DNA of 64,000 nucleotides. Source: JBAXAM01 sp964213355 (GTDB taxonomy: Bacteria > Pseudomonadota > Gammaproteobacteria > UBA9339). Below, piece after piece: positions 51,957 through 61,317 of this stretch (positions are counted from its first letter, which is position 1; each line of letters opens with the position of its first letter). Where the stretch lies: positions 15,412-79,411 of the forward strand of contig CAXOVY010000002.1 in assembly GCA_964213355.1 (NCBI GenBank), written 5' to 3'. The notes beneath the pieces were generated by a model. The model searched no databases and was not told the DNA's origin. It saw only the letters and a list, made by a program, of their open reading frames with translations. The translations under genes were made by a program, and so were the position numbers.

Positions 51957-53125
51957 AGGATTCTTTTATTTTTAGACCTTAGTAATTGAGGAACAAAAAT
52001 TTGTTTAATTACGATTACCATAGAAATTAAAGTAAACAATGGAGCTGACCAATATTCGTAATCGCCATTACCCATAATAAAAGTAAAATAACCTGACACG
52101 ATGAGACCACCAATGATAAAAATCAATAACCACATTTGTTTTTTATAATTACCTGCAAGCAATAAACTTATAAAAACTCCAATCGCTGGCGCAAGCATAC
52201 CATAATCATTACCTTCAGTGCGTGGGTTAAACAACATTAAATAACCTACTGCAAGTGCATACAAAAAAATCGCTGCAGTGTCTTTATTAAATCTTTGTTT
52301 GGCTAACATACCGAAGTACAAAACAAGTGCAGCAACAACCGCTCTAATAGCATCTTGAAATATTTGCGGCAGGATTAATTTTAACTGCGCTAATAAGCCA
52401 AAAAATTGCGCCCAATCAGTATGCTGCGAACCAACTGTCGCAGCAATTTGCAACATATGAATGCTACTTTGATATTGCGTACTAACGTAGTGCGGTACTT
52501 GGGTAAAAAATGGAAAAATAAATGCTGTGAGCAACCCCAAAGGCAAACGCCACCATAGTGGACGATATAAAACCCAAAGCAATAGTAACAAAACAATCAT
52601 GGTGGGTTTTAAAGCAACACCAAGAGCTAAATAAAAAACAGCTTGTGACCAGCGCTCTTTAGCAATTGCATAAACCGCAAATAGCATCATTACTTCAAGA
52701 ATCGTATTAAATTGGCCATTGCGTGCGCTGCTAAAAGCTAGAGGTAAAGTAACAACTGTGGCAATAAAAAAGGTTCGCCCTATAAATTTTTGCTCAACCA
52801 AATTCACCAAACGCCAAATAGCAAACACCAGTAATAATAAAGAAACCAAGCGCCAAGCAATTTCGGCTAGAGTAAAAGAAAACTGCGCCAAATAGGCCAA
52901 TGGCATAAACAATACAGCTGCTTGCGGCAAATATATAAAACCACGACCGCTACCATCATATAAATTTTTTCCGTGCATCCATAAATTCGCACCATTAAAA
53001 TAATTTGGGGTAACAGTATGAGATATACCTTGTTGACTAACAATTAAACAAACAACTGCAATAAAGATGAGCCACAAAACCATTGTGGTATTAATGAAAA
53101 ACTTATCAGAAAGATTAGAACCCAT
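51953..53125 (-). CDS. Membrane glycosyltransferase, GT87/DUF2029-like
   Basis: A 390-residue polytopic inner-membrane protein with about nine hydrophobic segments. After the first helix comes the loop NYFNGANLWMHGKNLYDGSG and then YLPQAAVLFMPLAYL, the layout of polyprenyl-phosphate-sugar-dependent GT87 (DUF2029) enzymes such as bacterial mannosyltransferases. It would add a sugar to a lipid or envelope glycan on the periplasmic face. It starts directly after the stop of the GT39-type gene, and the two probably act on the same glycolipid. Confidence 0.75.
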   Translation of the reverse strand: MGSNLSDKFFINTTMVLWLIFIAVVCLIVSQQGISHTVTPNYFNGANLWMHGKNLYDGSGRGFIYLPQAAVLFMPLAYLAQFSFTLAEIAWRLVSLLLLVFAIWRLVNLVEQKFIGRTFFIATVVTLPLAFSSARNGQFNTILEVMMLFAVYAIAKERWSQAVFYLALGVALKPTMIVLLLLLWVLYRPLWWRLPLGLLTAFIFPFFTQVPHYVSTQYQSSIHMLQIAATVGSQHTDWAQFFGLLAQLKLILPQIFQDAIRAVVAALVLYFGMLAKQRFNKDTAAIFLYALAVGYLMLFNPRTEGNDYGMLAPAIGVFISLLLAGNYKKQMWLLIFIIGGLIVSGYFTFIMGNGDYEYWSAPLFTLISMVIVIKQIFVPQLLRSKNKRIL

Positions 53126-54541
53126 TTAAGAACACGCCTTGCCATAACACAACAAATAAAGCTTAGTGCTAGTTTTTCCTAAAGTGTATGCACGCACAAT
53201 CTTACCAAAATTAAAATCACTAATAGCAGTAAAAACAAAATAATCTTTTTTACCTGGCGCTAACAAACCAAAATCATTCACTGGAGCAATAGATGGATAA
53301 TGCAAAACATTAACGTGATCAATTACACTATGCTCCATAGCACCAGCACTGGTAGTATACAAGGGGTAATTATGCACTCGCTCAACTACATCGCGTGCCA
53401 CCTGAGCATAATCACCACGATAATTAGCTTGATATTGTGGCCACCAAAATATAACTGAAAGATATTTAATAACTATAGCGAGAGCAAACCAAACCAAAGC
53501 AATACGTATAGTACGTGCGTTAACCTGCCAAACAACATAGCAGCACCAAAGCACCATAAATGGATAAAGCGGTAAAACGTAGCGCGCCGAATGTTTCACT
53601 GCAATCCAATAGGGGAAAAAGCTAATACTAATAAATAATATTAAAAATTTTATTGCGTTTTTATGCTTTTCCTCAGGCCTGCCATAACCCCTACAAAAAT
53701 AATAAATAGCAAGCATGCTCACTGGTAATACCCTAACAAAAATTTCAACCGAAAAAGCAGCGAGTTGAATTAGATAAGTGGAGATTTCATTATTTTGTCC
53801 TGCCGACAAGCTCCAATACCAAACATCGTGGATCAGACTACCACCGTTAGCGCCATGAGTAACAATCGACCACAACAATGGCATGCTTAAAGCAATTAAA
53901 TGTAGAATAATACTTATAGGATGTAATAAAAATTTACGCTTGCCCGAAAACAACAAAAGCATAAAAGCAACTAGATAAAATGCATAGGCTGTAAGCGCTT
54001 TAGTTAAAAAGGCTGCTGTCAAAGCCAAAATCGCAACTACCAACAACCCAAAACACTCCCTCTCACATGCTACCCACAAACAAGCTATGGCACCAAAAAC
54101 ACAAAAGGCAAACAACGGATCAGCATATGCAACCCAACCGTGGTACAACAAAGCATCAGTAGTTAAATAAGCTAAAGCGGAAAATGCGGCAAAGCGTTTA
54201 TCATGAAAAATATTTTGTACCAACCAAGCCAATACTAAACCTGTACCAACAGTGGCAGCTGCTGTTACTAAACGCGCGGCAAACAACATATGCGACCAAC
54301 CTGTAACTTTGGCTACAGCGATAATAAGCCAGCTAAAAAACGGCGGCCTGCCATATGTAGCACCGTACAACATAGGATAGAGATAATGCTTTCCATACCA
54401 CATTTCAAATGAACTTATGGTATATACCCCTTCTTCACCAATATGGGATAAATTTAAAGTAAAGATGAAACTAATAGCAGCTATAAAAAAAAGCAACCAC
54501 ATGGTTCTTGCGGAAATATCCTTGGGATTATTTATATTCAT
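53126..54541 (-). CDS. Membrane glycosyltransferase, GT39/ArnT-like
   Basis: A 471-residue polytopic protein. After the first helix it has SHIGEEGVYTISSFEMWYGK with the acidic residues of the GT-C metal site, and MLYGATYGRPPFFSWLIIAV, the ArnT/PMT-type lipid-sugar loop with R-P-P. About eleven hydrophobic segments follow. It would transfer a sugar from undecaprenyl phosphate to lipid A or another acceptor in the periplasm. It overlaps the lolD stop by four bases, tying it to the lipoprotein-export operon. Confidence 0.8.
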   Translation of the reverse strand: MNINNPKDISARTMWLLFFIAAISFIFTLNLSHIGEEGVYTISSFEMWYGKHYLYPMLYGATYGRPPFFSWLIIAVAKVTGWSHMLFAARLVTAAATVGTGLVLAWLVQNIFHDKRFAAFSALAYLTTDALLYHGWVAYADPLFAFCVFGAIACLWVACERECFGLLVVAILALTAAFLTKALTAYAFYLVAFMLLLFSGKRKFLLHPISIILHLIALSMPLLWSIVTHGANGGSLIHDVWYWSLSAGQNNEISTYLIQLAAFSVEIFVRVLPVSMLAIYYFCRGYGRPEEKHKNAIKFLILFISISFFPYWIAVKHSARYVLPLYPFMVLWCCYVVWQVNARTIRIALVWFALAIVIKYLSVIFWWPQYQANYRGDYAQVARDVVERVHNYPLYTTSAGAMEHSVIDHVNVLHYPSIAPVNDFGLLAPGKKDYFVFTAISDFNFGKIVRAYTLGKTSTKLYLLCYGKACS

Positions 54542-55218
54542 TTTACAAATTTACCATCTTCAAGCACTAACATCCGCTGCATTTTATAGGCAATTGTAAG
54601 ATCATGTGTCACAATCACAAACGCAGTTTTAAATTCGTGGTTAAGATCAATAATCATCTCATAAATTTGTAGAGCAGTTTTATGATCTAAATTACCAGTC
54701 GGTTCATCAGCGAGCACACACTTAGGATTAGCAACTAAAGCTCTGGCAATCGCCACGCGCTGACGCTCACCACCTGACAACTCCCCAATCCGATGCTGCT
54801 CACGCCTAGCTAAACCAACTTTGACTAAAATTTCTCTGGCTCTACTTTCAGCATTTTTAATCGAAGAACCACCAATTAAAAGTGGAATTGCAACATTTTC
54901 TAGAGCAGAAAACTCGGGCAATAAATGATGGAACTGATAAATAAAACCTAAGTATTTATTACGTAATTCGCCCTTAGCTTTTTCAGAAAGCTTATGCACG
55001 TTGACACCATCAATCTCGACATAACCCGCAGTCGGAGAATCTAACCCACCCAAAAGATGGAGTAACGTACTTTTACCTGACCCAGATGGACCAACAATAG
55101 CAATTAGCTCCCCAGCTTTAACTTCTAAATTTATATCGCGCAAAACCTCAACATTGAGTTTGCCTTCAGTAAACTTTTTTGCCAGAGCAGTTGCTAAAAT
55201 GACGGGGTGTTTATTCAT
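54538..55218 (-). CDS. lolD: Lipoprotein-releasing ABC transporter ATPase LolD
   Basis: About 226 residues from the start at 55218, which lies inside the end of lolC (ATGAATAA overlap). Walker A GPSGSGKSTLLHLLGGLD, the LolD-type Q-loop YQFHHLLPEFSALENVAIP, signature LSGGERQRVAIARAL and Walker B CVLADEPTGNLD are all present. It powers release of outer-membrane lipoproteins from the inner membrane to LolA. Several lipoproteins are encoded in this window. An upstream frame extension to 55254 is Arg-rich and unlikely. Confidence 0.95.
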   Translation of the reverse strand: MNKHPVILATALAKKFTEGKLNVEVLRDINLEVKAGELIAIVGPSGSGKSTLLHLLGGLDSPTAGYVEIDGVNVHKLSEKAKGELRNKYLGFIYQFHHLLPEFSALENVAIPLLIGGSSIKNAESRAREILVKVGLARREQHRIGELSGGERQRVAIARALVANPKCVLADEPTGNLDHKTALQIYEMIIDLNHEFKTAFVIVTHDLTIAYKMQRMLVLEDGKFVK

Positions 55219-56458
55219 AGCGCAACGCCTCCGCAGGCTGCATCTTCGCCGCACGCCATGCCGGATAAATAGTTGCCAGCAAACTCATAATCAAAGTAGC
55301 TAAACCAACATGCCACACATCAGCCCACGCTAAACGCGAAGGTAAATAATCAATCCAATACACACTTGCGGAAATAAAATGGGTGCGACAAATTTGCTCT
55401 AACAATTTCACCAACTCTGGTGCATTCAATGCCAACAAAACACCTCCAGCCACTCCAAGTAACGTACCCAATACTCCAATAATACAACCCTGCACCATAA
55501 AAATACTCATTACCATGCGTGGACTGGCACCAAGTGTACGCAAAATTGCGATATCTGATTGCTTATCATTTACCGACATAACCAAACTTGAAACCAAGTT
55601 AAAAGCAGCCACCGCAATAATAAATAATAACACTATGAACATGGTGGTTTTTTCCATTTGGATAGCTTTAAAAGTAGGACCAAATTCGTGGGTCCAATTG
55701 GAAATATGATATTCACCATTAAGCTCTGCCTCTAACTCTGCAGAAACTAGCGACGCTCGATCTAAATCTTTAATCTTAAGGTTTAGTCCGGTTATATTGT
55801 TACCAAGTGCAAATAATTTTTGTGCATCATAAAGATTTATAAATGCCATTTGCGCATCATAACCAAAACCTTCGCCGACATGAAAAACTCCAACCACAGT
55901 AAACCTTCTAAAACGGGGTTCAATACCCATTGGCGTCATAGTTGCAGTCGGCGTCACTAGCACAACTTTATCACCAACACTTGCATCTAAATATGTGGCA
56001 ATTGCCCGACCAAGCACAATACCAAATTCACCAGGCTTAAGCGCAAACATTGAGCCCTGTTCAACCGTCTTTTGCATTTGTGAAACTCGTATCTCCTGCT
56101 CGGGCAAAATACCGTTTATAACCACTCCTTGCACCCTACCATCTTTGGTTAATATCCCTTGACCATCAACAAGTGGTGCACTAGCTATCACCTCTTGATT
56201 TTTCTCTACTTCTTTTTTAACCTCTCGCCAATTACTACCAGCGATAAAATTACGCACGGTTACCTGACGCGTCATACTAAAAATACGACTATGAATTTCA
56301 TAGTCAAAACCATTCATCACCGAAAGAACCGTAATTAGAACAGTTATGCCTAATGCAATGCCAAGCATGGATGCAAGTGAAATAAAAGAAATGAAGTGAT
56401 TACGCTTTTTTGCGCGTGTATAGCGAAGACCGATATAGAGTGATAGTGGACGAAACAT
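55211..56458 (-). CDS. lolC: Lipoprotein-releasing system permease LolC/LolE type
   Basis: A 415-residue permease with N-terminal motif LYIGLRYTRAKKRNHFISFI, a first helix, a periplasmic domain of about 200 residues, then three helices ending with a Pro-rich basic tail (IYPAWRAAKMQPAEALRYE). With LolD it extracts lipoproteins from the inner membrane. Only one permease gene is present here, so the complex may be a homodimer of this subunit or a second gene lies elsewhere. It is not possible to tell LolC from LolE by eye. Confidence 0.92.
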   Translation of the reverse strand: MFRPLSLYIGLRYTRAKKRNHFISFISLASMLGIALGITVLITVLSVMNGFDYEIHSRIFSMTRQVTVRNFIAGSNWREVKKEVEKNQEVIASAPLVDGQGILTKDGRVQGVVINGILPEQEIRVSQMQKTVEQGSMFALKPGEFGIVLGRAIATYLDASVGDKVVLVTPTATMTPMGIEPRFRRFTVVGVFHVGEGFGYDAQMAFINLYDAQKLFALGNNITGLNLKIKDLDRASLVSAELEAELNGEYHISNWTHEFGPTFKAIQMEKTTMFIVLLFIIAVAAFNLVSSLVMSVNDKQSDIAILRTLGASPRMVMSIFMVQGCIIGVLGTLLGVAGGVLLALNAPELVKLLEQICRTHFISASVYWIDYLPSRLAWADVWHVGLATLIMSLLATIYPAWRAAKMQPAEALRYE

Positions 56459-56511
56459 TAGAATATGCTCCTAATAAAACTTTTTCTTGCTGTTTGTTTT
56501 CTAATACTTAC

Positions 56512-56542
56512 CATTAGAGCTCAAAAAACCAAAAATGTCGAG
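56512..56542. repeat. Left copy of a 31-bp direct repeat
   Basis: This copy and 58666-58696 agree at 28 of 31 positions, with the last 20 bases identical (AAAAAACCAAAAATGTCGAG). It lies in the lolC leader. The two copies bracket the ATPase and MNT-HEPN genes. Confidence 0.85.
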
Positions 56543-56561
56543 AGAAGAGGGATCAATGCAG

Positions 56562-57743
56562 TTAGCCTTTGCTGAAAAATTTTAATATTCCATCGCGCCA
56601 AGGCATTACTCTAATACAATCAAATTGCTTTGCCTGAGAATCTTGAGAAAAACAAACCGATTCACACATCTTAAAATCTCTTGTTACCAACCGCAGTTGC
56701 GATAAATCACGTTCTTGCACATTGCTAGAACTTTTTATTTCAATAAACAATATTAGCTTCCCAGGGCGCTCAACCACTAAATCAACTTCAAGATCATCCT
56801 TAGTACGCAAATATGAAAACCGATATTCCGGCTTAAAATAAGCTGCCAACTTAACACATTCGAGAATAACGAAATGCTCAAAGGCTTCACCATAGACACT
56901 GGTAGAAACGGTCAAAGGTACACTCAGCGATCGACCTAATGCCCGTACTACACCACAATCAAAAAAATAAAACTTAGGCTTAGCGCTGAGCCTTTTTCGA
57001 AATAAATGTTTGAACGGCTCGAGAAAAAATCCAATCAAAGTATCCTCAAGCAAACCAAAATATTCCTTTATAGTTTTGTCATCTACCCCCGTATCATGTG
57101 CAATATTTGCATAGTTTATAATTTTAGCATTACATTGGGCTGCAACTTCTAAAAATTTCCTAAATGGATCAAGTCGACGAATAAAGTGTTCGCCCCATAT
57201 TTCTTCCTTAAGATAAGTAGTAGCATAGGCTTGCAAAAACAATTGTTTTTCTTCATTTGTTTTTAAAAAAACAACTTTGGGTAATAACCCCCATTGCAAT
57301 GCCGAATTTAAATTAAACTGATCCTGTAGTTCTAAAAAACTGAAAGGAAATAAATTGTAGACAAACGCTCTACCAGCCAGCAAATTAGAGCCACCGAACT
57401 TCAATTTGCGCGCACTGGAACCGGTTAAAACAAAGCTCTTTTTGGTTTTCTCACAAAGAAAATGCACTACATCTAACAATTTTGGTACTTTTTGCACTTC
57501 ATCAATAATTACGTGGGTAGTTTTTTTAGAAAGGGCCAAAACCAGATTGCTCAACTCTTTTGGGTTAATCGCAAAACGCGCCTCTTGCTCTGGATCGAGC
57601 AAATTCAGCCATAAACAATTATCTGGTAAAAATAATTGTTGTAACAACGTACTCTTGCCCGTACCACGAGCGCCAAACAAAAATAGACTATGTTTTTGCG
57701 GCAATCTTAACAACCGAGCTAAATTTTTTTGCTTTCCGACCAT
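56562..57743 (-). CDS. AAA ATPase with C-terminal DUF4143
   Basis: A 393-residue protein of the AAA_14/DUF4143 family. The N-terminal ATPase has Walker A FLFGARGTGKSTLLQQ, Walker B HVIIDEVQKVP and sensor FVLTGSSARKLK. The C-terminal DUF4143 has LRTKDDLEVDLVVERPGKLI and FIEIKSS, a nuclease-like D...ExK pattern. These proteins are frequent in mobile and defence-linked islands and have no firm function. It starts 44 bp after the MNT-HEPN gene and both lie between direct repeats, so they probably arrived as a unit. Confidence 0.87.
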   Translation of the reverse strand: MVGKQKNLARLLRLPQKHSLFLFGARGTGKSTLLQQLFLPDNCLWLNLLDPEQEARFAINPKELSNLVLALSKKTTHVIIDEVQKVPKLLDVVHFLCEKTKKSFVLTGSSARKLKFGGSNLLAGRAFVYNLFPFSFLELQDQFNLNSALQWGLLPKVVFLKTNEEKQLFLQAYATTYLKEEIWGEHFIRRLDPFRKFLEVAAQCNAKIINYANIAHDTGVDDKTIKEYFGLLEDTLIGFFLEPFKHLFRKRLSAKPKFYFFDCGVVRALGRSLSVPLTVSTSVYGEAFEHFVILECVKLAAYFKPEYRFSYLRTKDDLEVDLVVERPGKLILFIEIKSSSNVQERDLSQLRLVTRDFKMCESVCFSQDSQAKQFDCIRVMPWRDGILKFFSKG

Positions 57744-57786
57744 ACTCCGGAATTGTACGACAAATCTGGAGTATGGTCAACTCTTT

Positions 57787-58668
57787 TTATATTACTGTTA
57801 TATTAACAAGACTTTCTATTTTCTTCTTACAAACTTCTTGAGTCATATCTTGCAGAATGTTAACACGCTCTACTAACCACGCAAGTTCTTCAGCTGTTAT
57901 TGAATAATTTTTGTTATATCTTGCGTCAACATATCCCTTTCTTAACAACTCAAATAGCTTTCTCTCTTCTTCTGTACCTTGAGGAAAAACCTTTAAAAAA
58001 GATGGCTCAATACTAGCTACTCGTCCGCTTAGCTTTTCCAAATCGTGTGTGTTTGGTTTATATCTGGTGAGAACAAGCAGGATAGCAGCATAAAGACGCT
58101 CCGTTCTTTGATGCAATAAAAATACTGTTTCGTTGTAGTCTTTCTCAGCACATGCAAACAAAACAAATTTATTAAGCTTGTTTGCCTTCCCAAAGTAATA
58201 ATCAAAATCCTCTTGGGCAAGATGTTTATATCCCTTAGGTGACAATTCTTTTTCTTCTGCAAGCTCAAAGCGTCCGGAGTTATAGAGGCACACCCCTTCT
58301 TTCTTAATATCCAAAAAGAAATATTGACCTTTACGTAAACGACGATTAAAAAAATCTATATCATGAGCAATAAGTGTTGCCGGGGTCTTAACGCAACGAC
58401 GAATTTGATCTCTTAATTGGCGATCGCTTTCTACTTTGTTGGCTAATGCTTTTGTTTCTGTGACTATAAAAACATCAAAGTCACTTTGATATTTATAATG
58501 AAATCCGTCATCGTGTAATTCTTCAACCCAATCACCGCGAGCATAACTACCAAATAAAATTATCATTTTAATGTCGTGTTTTTCACAAATAATGCTAGCC
58601 AGCTCAGATAATTCTTGCTGTTTGTTTTCTGGTAAATGTGTCAAAGATGATTTCATAACACTTGACAT
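57787..58668 (-). CDS. Fused MNT nucleotidyltransferase - HEPN protein
   Basis: A 293-residue protein. The N-terminal half is a minimal nucleotidyltransferase, with the motif LFGSYARGD near residue 40 and the catalytic Asp pair in SDFDVFIV. The C-terminal half is a HEPN helical domain, with YAAILLVLTRYKPNTHDLEK including an R-x5-H-like motif and the YVDARYNKNYSITAEELAWL segment. In many genomes HEPN and MNT are separate toxin and antitoxin genes that act by AMPylation; here they are one chain, as also known in larger HEPN-MNT proteins. Its first codon lies inside the right direct repeat. It could be a toxin-antitoxin or a defence component. Confidence 0.82.
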   Translation of the reverse strand: MSSVMKSSLTHLPENKQQELSELASIICEKHDIKMIILFGSYARGDWVEELHDDGFHYKYQSDFDVFIVTETKALANKVESDRQLRDQIRRCVKTPATLIAHDIDFFNRRLRKGQYFFLDIKKEGVCLYNSGRFELAEEKELSPKGYKHLAQEDFDYYFGKANKLNKFVLFACAEKDYNETVFLLHQRTERLYAAILLVLTRYKPNTHDLEKLSGRVASIEPSFLKVFPQGTEEERKLFELLRKGYVDARYNKNYSITAEELAWLVERVNILQDMTQEVCKKKIESLVNITVI

Positions 58669-58696
58669 TAAAACTTAAAAAACCAAAAATGTCGAG
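58666..58696. repeat. Right copy of the 31-bp direct repeat
   Basis: It matches 56512-56542 at 28 of 31 positions, the last 20 exactly. It contains the start codon of the MNT-HEPN gene, so it may also carry part of its promoter. The distance between copies is about 2.15 kb. Confidence 0.85.
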
Positions 58697-58764
58697 CGTT
58701 AAGCATTCCACATCAGCCATAAAACATATGTTTTACGGCCAAAATAGTGAGATTTATGAGCAGG

Positions 58765-59874
58765 TTAATTTGCGCGCGACAATTTCTTGCCAACATACCG
58801 CTCAATACCTTGCAGTTGTTTCATTTCACTATGCAAAGCAATGGAAATAGCAATACCAGTTTTACCTGCACGACCTGTCCTTCCGATACGATGTACATAA
58901 TCTTCATGTGCTCGAGGCAAATCATAATTAATAACATGGCTTATATCTGTAACGTCAATGCCGCGTGCAGCAACATCAGTTGCTACTAAGAATTGAATTG
59001 CGCCCTCACGAAATTGTGCCAACGTTCGATTGCGTGCATTTTGTTTTAAATCACCATGCATAGCTGCTGCGGCATAGCCATTATCACGCATTTGCAGAGC
59101 TAACTTGTTTGCATGTCGTTTGGTCGCAGAAAAAATAATTGCTTTAAAAATATTTTCCCGGCTAAGCAATTGTCCCAAAAGCTGATTTTTGTGACGGCTA
59201 TCAGAGGTCATATATACTTCTTGTTTGATAAGCGTAGGATCAATTTTTTCTTGCGATATGTTAATTCGCACTGGCTTTTTTAATAGATCTTTCATTACCG
59301 ACATTAATTTATCATCAGCTGTAGCGCTAAATAATAGAGTTTGACGACTTTTGGGGGTTGCTTTAACAATAGTTTTAATAGCGTTAATGAAACCCATATC
59401 TAACATGCGGTCGGCTTCGTCAATTACCAATATTTCAATATGTGATAAATCGAGACGTTTGTTTTCCATGTGATCCATCAACCTGCCTGGAGTTGCAATA
59501 ATAAAATCGATGGGACGTGATAATTCTTTTAATTGACGATCGTAGGCAACACCGCCAACAAAGCTTGCAAGGTTAACCTTAAGGAACTTGCTATACTTCG
59601 CGATTACTTTAGTAATTTGTCCAGCTAGTTCTCGCGTTGGCGCTAAAATTAAGATACGTGGTTTGCCGCTCGATTTTTTGGCGCTAAGAAGTTGCAAACA
59701 GGGCAATACATAAGCTGCTGTTTTTCCAGTGCCAGTTTGGGCTGAAGCAACTAGGTCTTTGCCGCTCAATATGCTTGGGATTGCTTGAACTTGAATTGGT
59801 GTTGGTTTGTCATAACCACAAGCTTCAATAGCTTGTAGGATTTTTTCCTGCAACTGTAATTTTGTAAATGTCAT
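58765..59874 (-). CDS. DEAD-box RNA helicase, RhlE-like
   Basis: A 369-residue core DEAD-box helicase starting at 59874 (MTFTKLQLQEKILQAIEACG), where GAGG lies 10 bases upstream. Q motif GYDKPTPIQVQAIP, motif I ASAQTGTGKTAAY, motif II VIDEADRMLDMGF, motif III LLFSATAD and motif VI HRIGRTGRAG are all present. The protein stops soon after motif VI (ERYVGKKLSRAN) and lacks the basic tail that many RhlE proteins use to bind RNA, so it is a minimal helicase. It likely acts in ribosome assembly or mRNA decay. Confidence 0.9.
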   Translation of the reverse strand: MTFTKLQLQEKILQAIEACGYDKPTPIQVQAIPSILSGKDLVASAQTGTGKTAAYVLPCLQLLSAKKSSGKPRILILAPTRELAGQITKVIAKYSKFLKVNLASFVGGVAYDRQLKELSRPIDFIIATPGRLMDHMENKRLDLSHIEILVIDEADRMLDMGFINAIKTIVKATPKSRQTLLFSATADDKLMSVMKDLLKKPVRINISQEKIDPTLIKQEVYMTSDSRHKNQLLGQLLSRENIFKAIIFSATKRHANKLALQMRDNGYAAAAMHGDLKQNARNRTLAQFREGAIQFLVATDVAARGIDVTDISHVINYDLPRAHEDYVHRIGRTGRAGKTGIAISIALHSEMKQLQGIERYVGKKLSRAN

Positions 59875-60010
59875 ACTAATTTTTCCTCTAAATAAAAAAT
59901 AAAATAATGAAACAAACAACGTGCAGCAAACTACAAGCTGTTTGTTTGGTGGAAGCTATTAACAAGATCGAAGTTTTTGGCAATGCACAATAAAATGGAT
60001 CTGGCTATTA

Positions 60011-60045
60011 AGTAGGAGTAAGTTACAGTTTCGTAACTTCCTACT
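60011..60045. repeat. Hairpin between hypB and the helicase gene
   Basis: AGTAGGA + AGTTAC (60011-60026, with a three-base GTA bulge) pairs with GTAACTTCCTACT (60033-60045), a 13-bp stem around six bases. It lies in a 321-bp gap otherwise free of genes. It could be a hypB terminator without a clear T-run or a structured leader for the helicase. Confidence 0.55.
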
Positions 60046-60195
60046 ATTTCATTGCCAACATAAGTCTGAAATAAATCGTGACAGAGAAAAAATTAAATGA
60101 ATAATTTCGGCTGGTAATGACTCGCTAAGTCGGATATAAACATCAATCAGGTAATAAAGCAAGTAACTTAATTAGTCTTAAGCTTTCCTTAATAA

Positions 60196-60852
60196 TTAGG
60201 TTTTTTTATGAGCTATCTGATTCTCAAGCCACTGCAACCATTTATCAATACCTAAATTGTTTTTACAAGCGGTTTCAATTACAGGCAAATTAGACTTGAG
60301 TTTTTTAATATCAGCATAAAAATTGGTTAAACTAAAATCTACATGTTCTAGCAAATCTGTTTTGTTAAGGATTACTAAGGTTGCTTCGCGAAATAGTAGT
60401 GGGTACTTCATTGGTTTGTCATCGCCTTCAGGCGTACTCAAAATGGCAACTTTAACATCTTCACCAATATCAAACTCTGCTGGACAAACTAGATTGCCCA
60501 CGTTTTCGACAAAAATTAAATCCAAGTTATCCATATCAAGCGCTGAAAAGGCTTTCTCAATACTTACAGATTCCAAATGGCAGGCGCCATTAGTGTTAAT
60601 TAGGGCGATCGGGACACCATATTTTTCAAGGCGTTTAGCATCTTTGTCTGTTTCGACATCACCTTCGATCACTGCCATGCGATATTTTTCTTTTAAAAGA
60701 GGTAGGGTTTTTTCGAGCAAAGTGGTCTTGCCCGATCCAGGTGAGCTGATAAGGTTTATCATAAAAATTTTCTTCTGTTGCAGCAGCGTGCGAATTTCTG
60801 CTGCTTTTTTCTCATTTGCTTGTAAAACATTTTGCATGATTTTAATTTGCAT
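60196..60852 (-). CDS. hypB: Hydrogenase nickel incorporation GTPase HypB
   Basis: A 218-residue SIMIBI GTPase that inserts nickel into [NiFe]-hydrogenase. The P-loop is LISSPGSGKTTLLEK, the shared metal site is GACHLE (Cys-His) with LVCPAEFDIGE (second Cys), and the G4 motif is LNKTDLL. It lacks the N-terminal Cys-rich or His-rich nickel store found in many HypB proteins. It follows hypA by 30 bp. No hydrogenase structural or hypCDEF genes are in the window. Confidence 0.93.
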   Translation of the reverse strand: MQIKIMQNVLQANEKKAAEIRTLLQQKKIFMINLISSPGSGKTTLLEKTLPLLKEKYRMAVIEGDVETDKDAKRLEKYGVPIALINTNGACHLESVSIEKAFSALDMDNLDLIFVENVGNLVCPAEFDIGEDVKVAILSTPEGDDKPMKYPLLFREATLVILNKTDLLEHVDFSLTNFYADIKKLKSNLPVIETACKNNLGIDKWLQWLENQIAHKKT

Positions 60853-60882
60853 TTTATAACCTCTTTCATAATCCTTATAATT

Positions 60883-61230
60883 TTAAACTTTTTCCCCGTC
60901 AATACTCTCCAAAATAACTTCCTTCCCAGTTAAAATCTCAAGATCAGAACTATCGCAGTACGGACAAATGTAAGTATTTTCTCCAACCGTAAATTGTTTG
61001 TGACAAGCTTTGCAGCGTGCTGTGATTGGGATTGATTCAATAATTAATTCAGCACTAGCCGCTATGGTGTCTTTTGCAACGGTAGCAAACGCAAACTGCA
61101 GAAACTCGTGTATAACCTGCCGCAATGCACCGACCTGCAAAACAACCTTAGTAACTGACTTTAGGCGGTTTTCTTTGGCCACGTTTTCTATAATAGGAAA
61201 AACATCTTGAATTATTTTGAGTTCGTGCAT
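60883..61230 (-). CDS. hypA: Hydrogenase nickel metallochaperone HypA
   Basis: A 115-residue protein with the nickel-binding N-terminus MHELK and a zinc site from two CxxC pairs (CKACHKQF and CPYCDSSDLE). It delivers nickel to the large hydrogenase subunit together with HypB, which follows in the same operon. The length matches the family. The start at 61230 is fixed by the functional Met-His-Glu. Confidence 0.94.
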   Translation of the reverse strand: MHELKIIQDVFPIIENVAKENRLKSVTKVVLQVGALRQVIHEFLQFAFATVAKDTIAASAELIIESIPITARCKACHKQFTVGENTYICPYCDSSDLEILTGKEVILESIDGEKV

Positions 61231-61317
61231 AAATTTGCCATCTAATAATTCATATTAGAGTCAGTTAGTGCTTAATTGCAAGTGAAAAATAATAGCTACT
61301 GTGCTATAAATAAGAAT

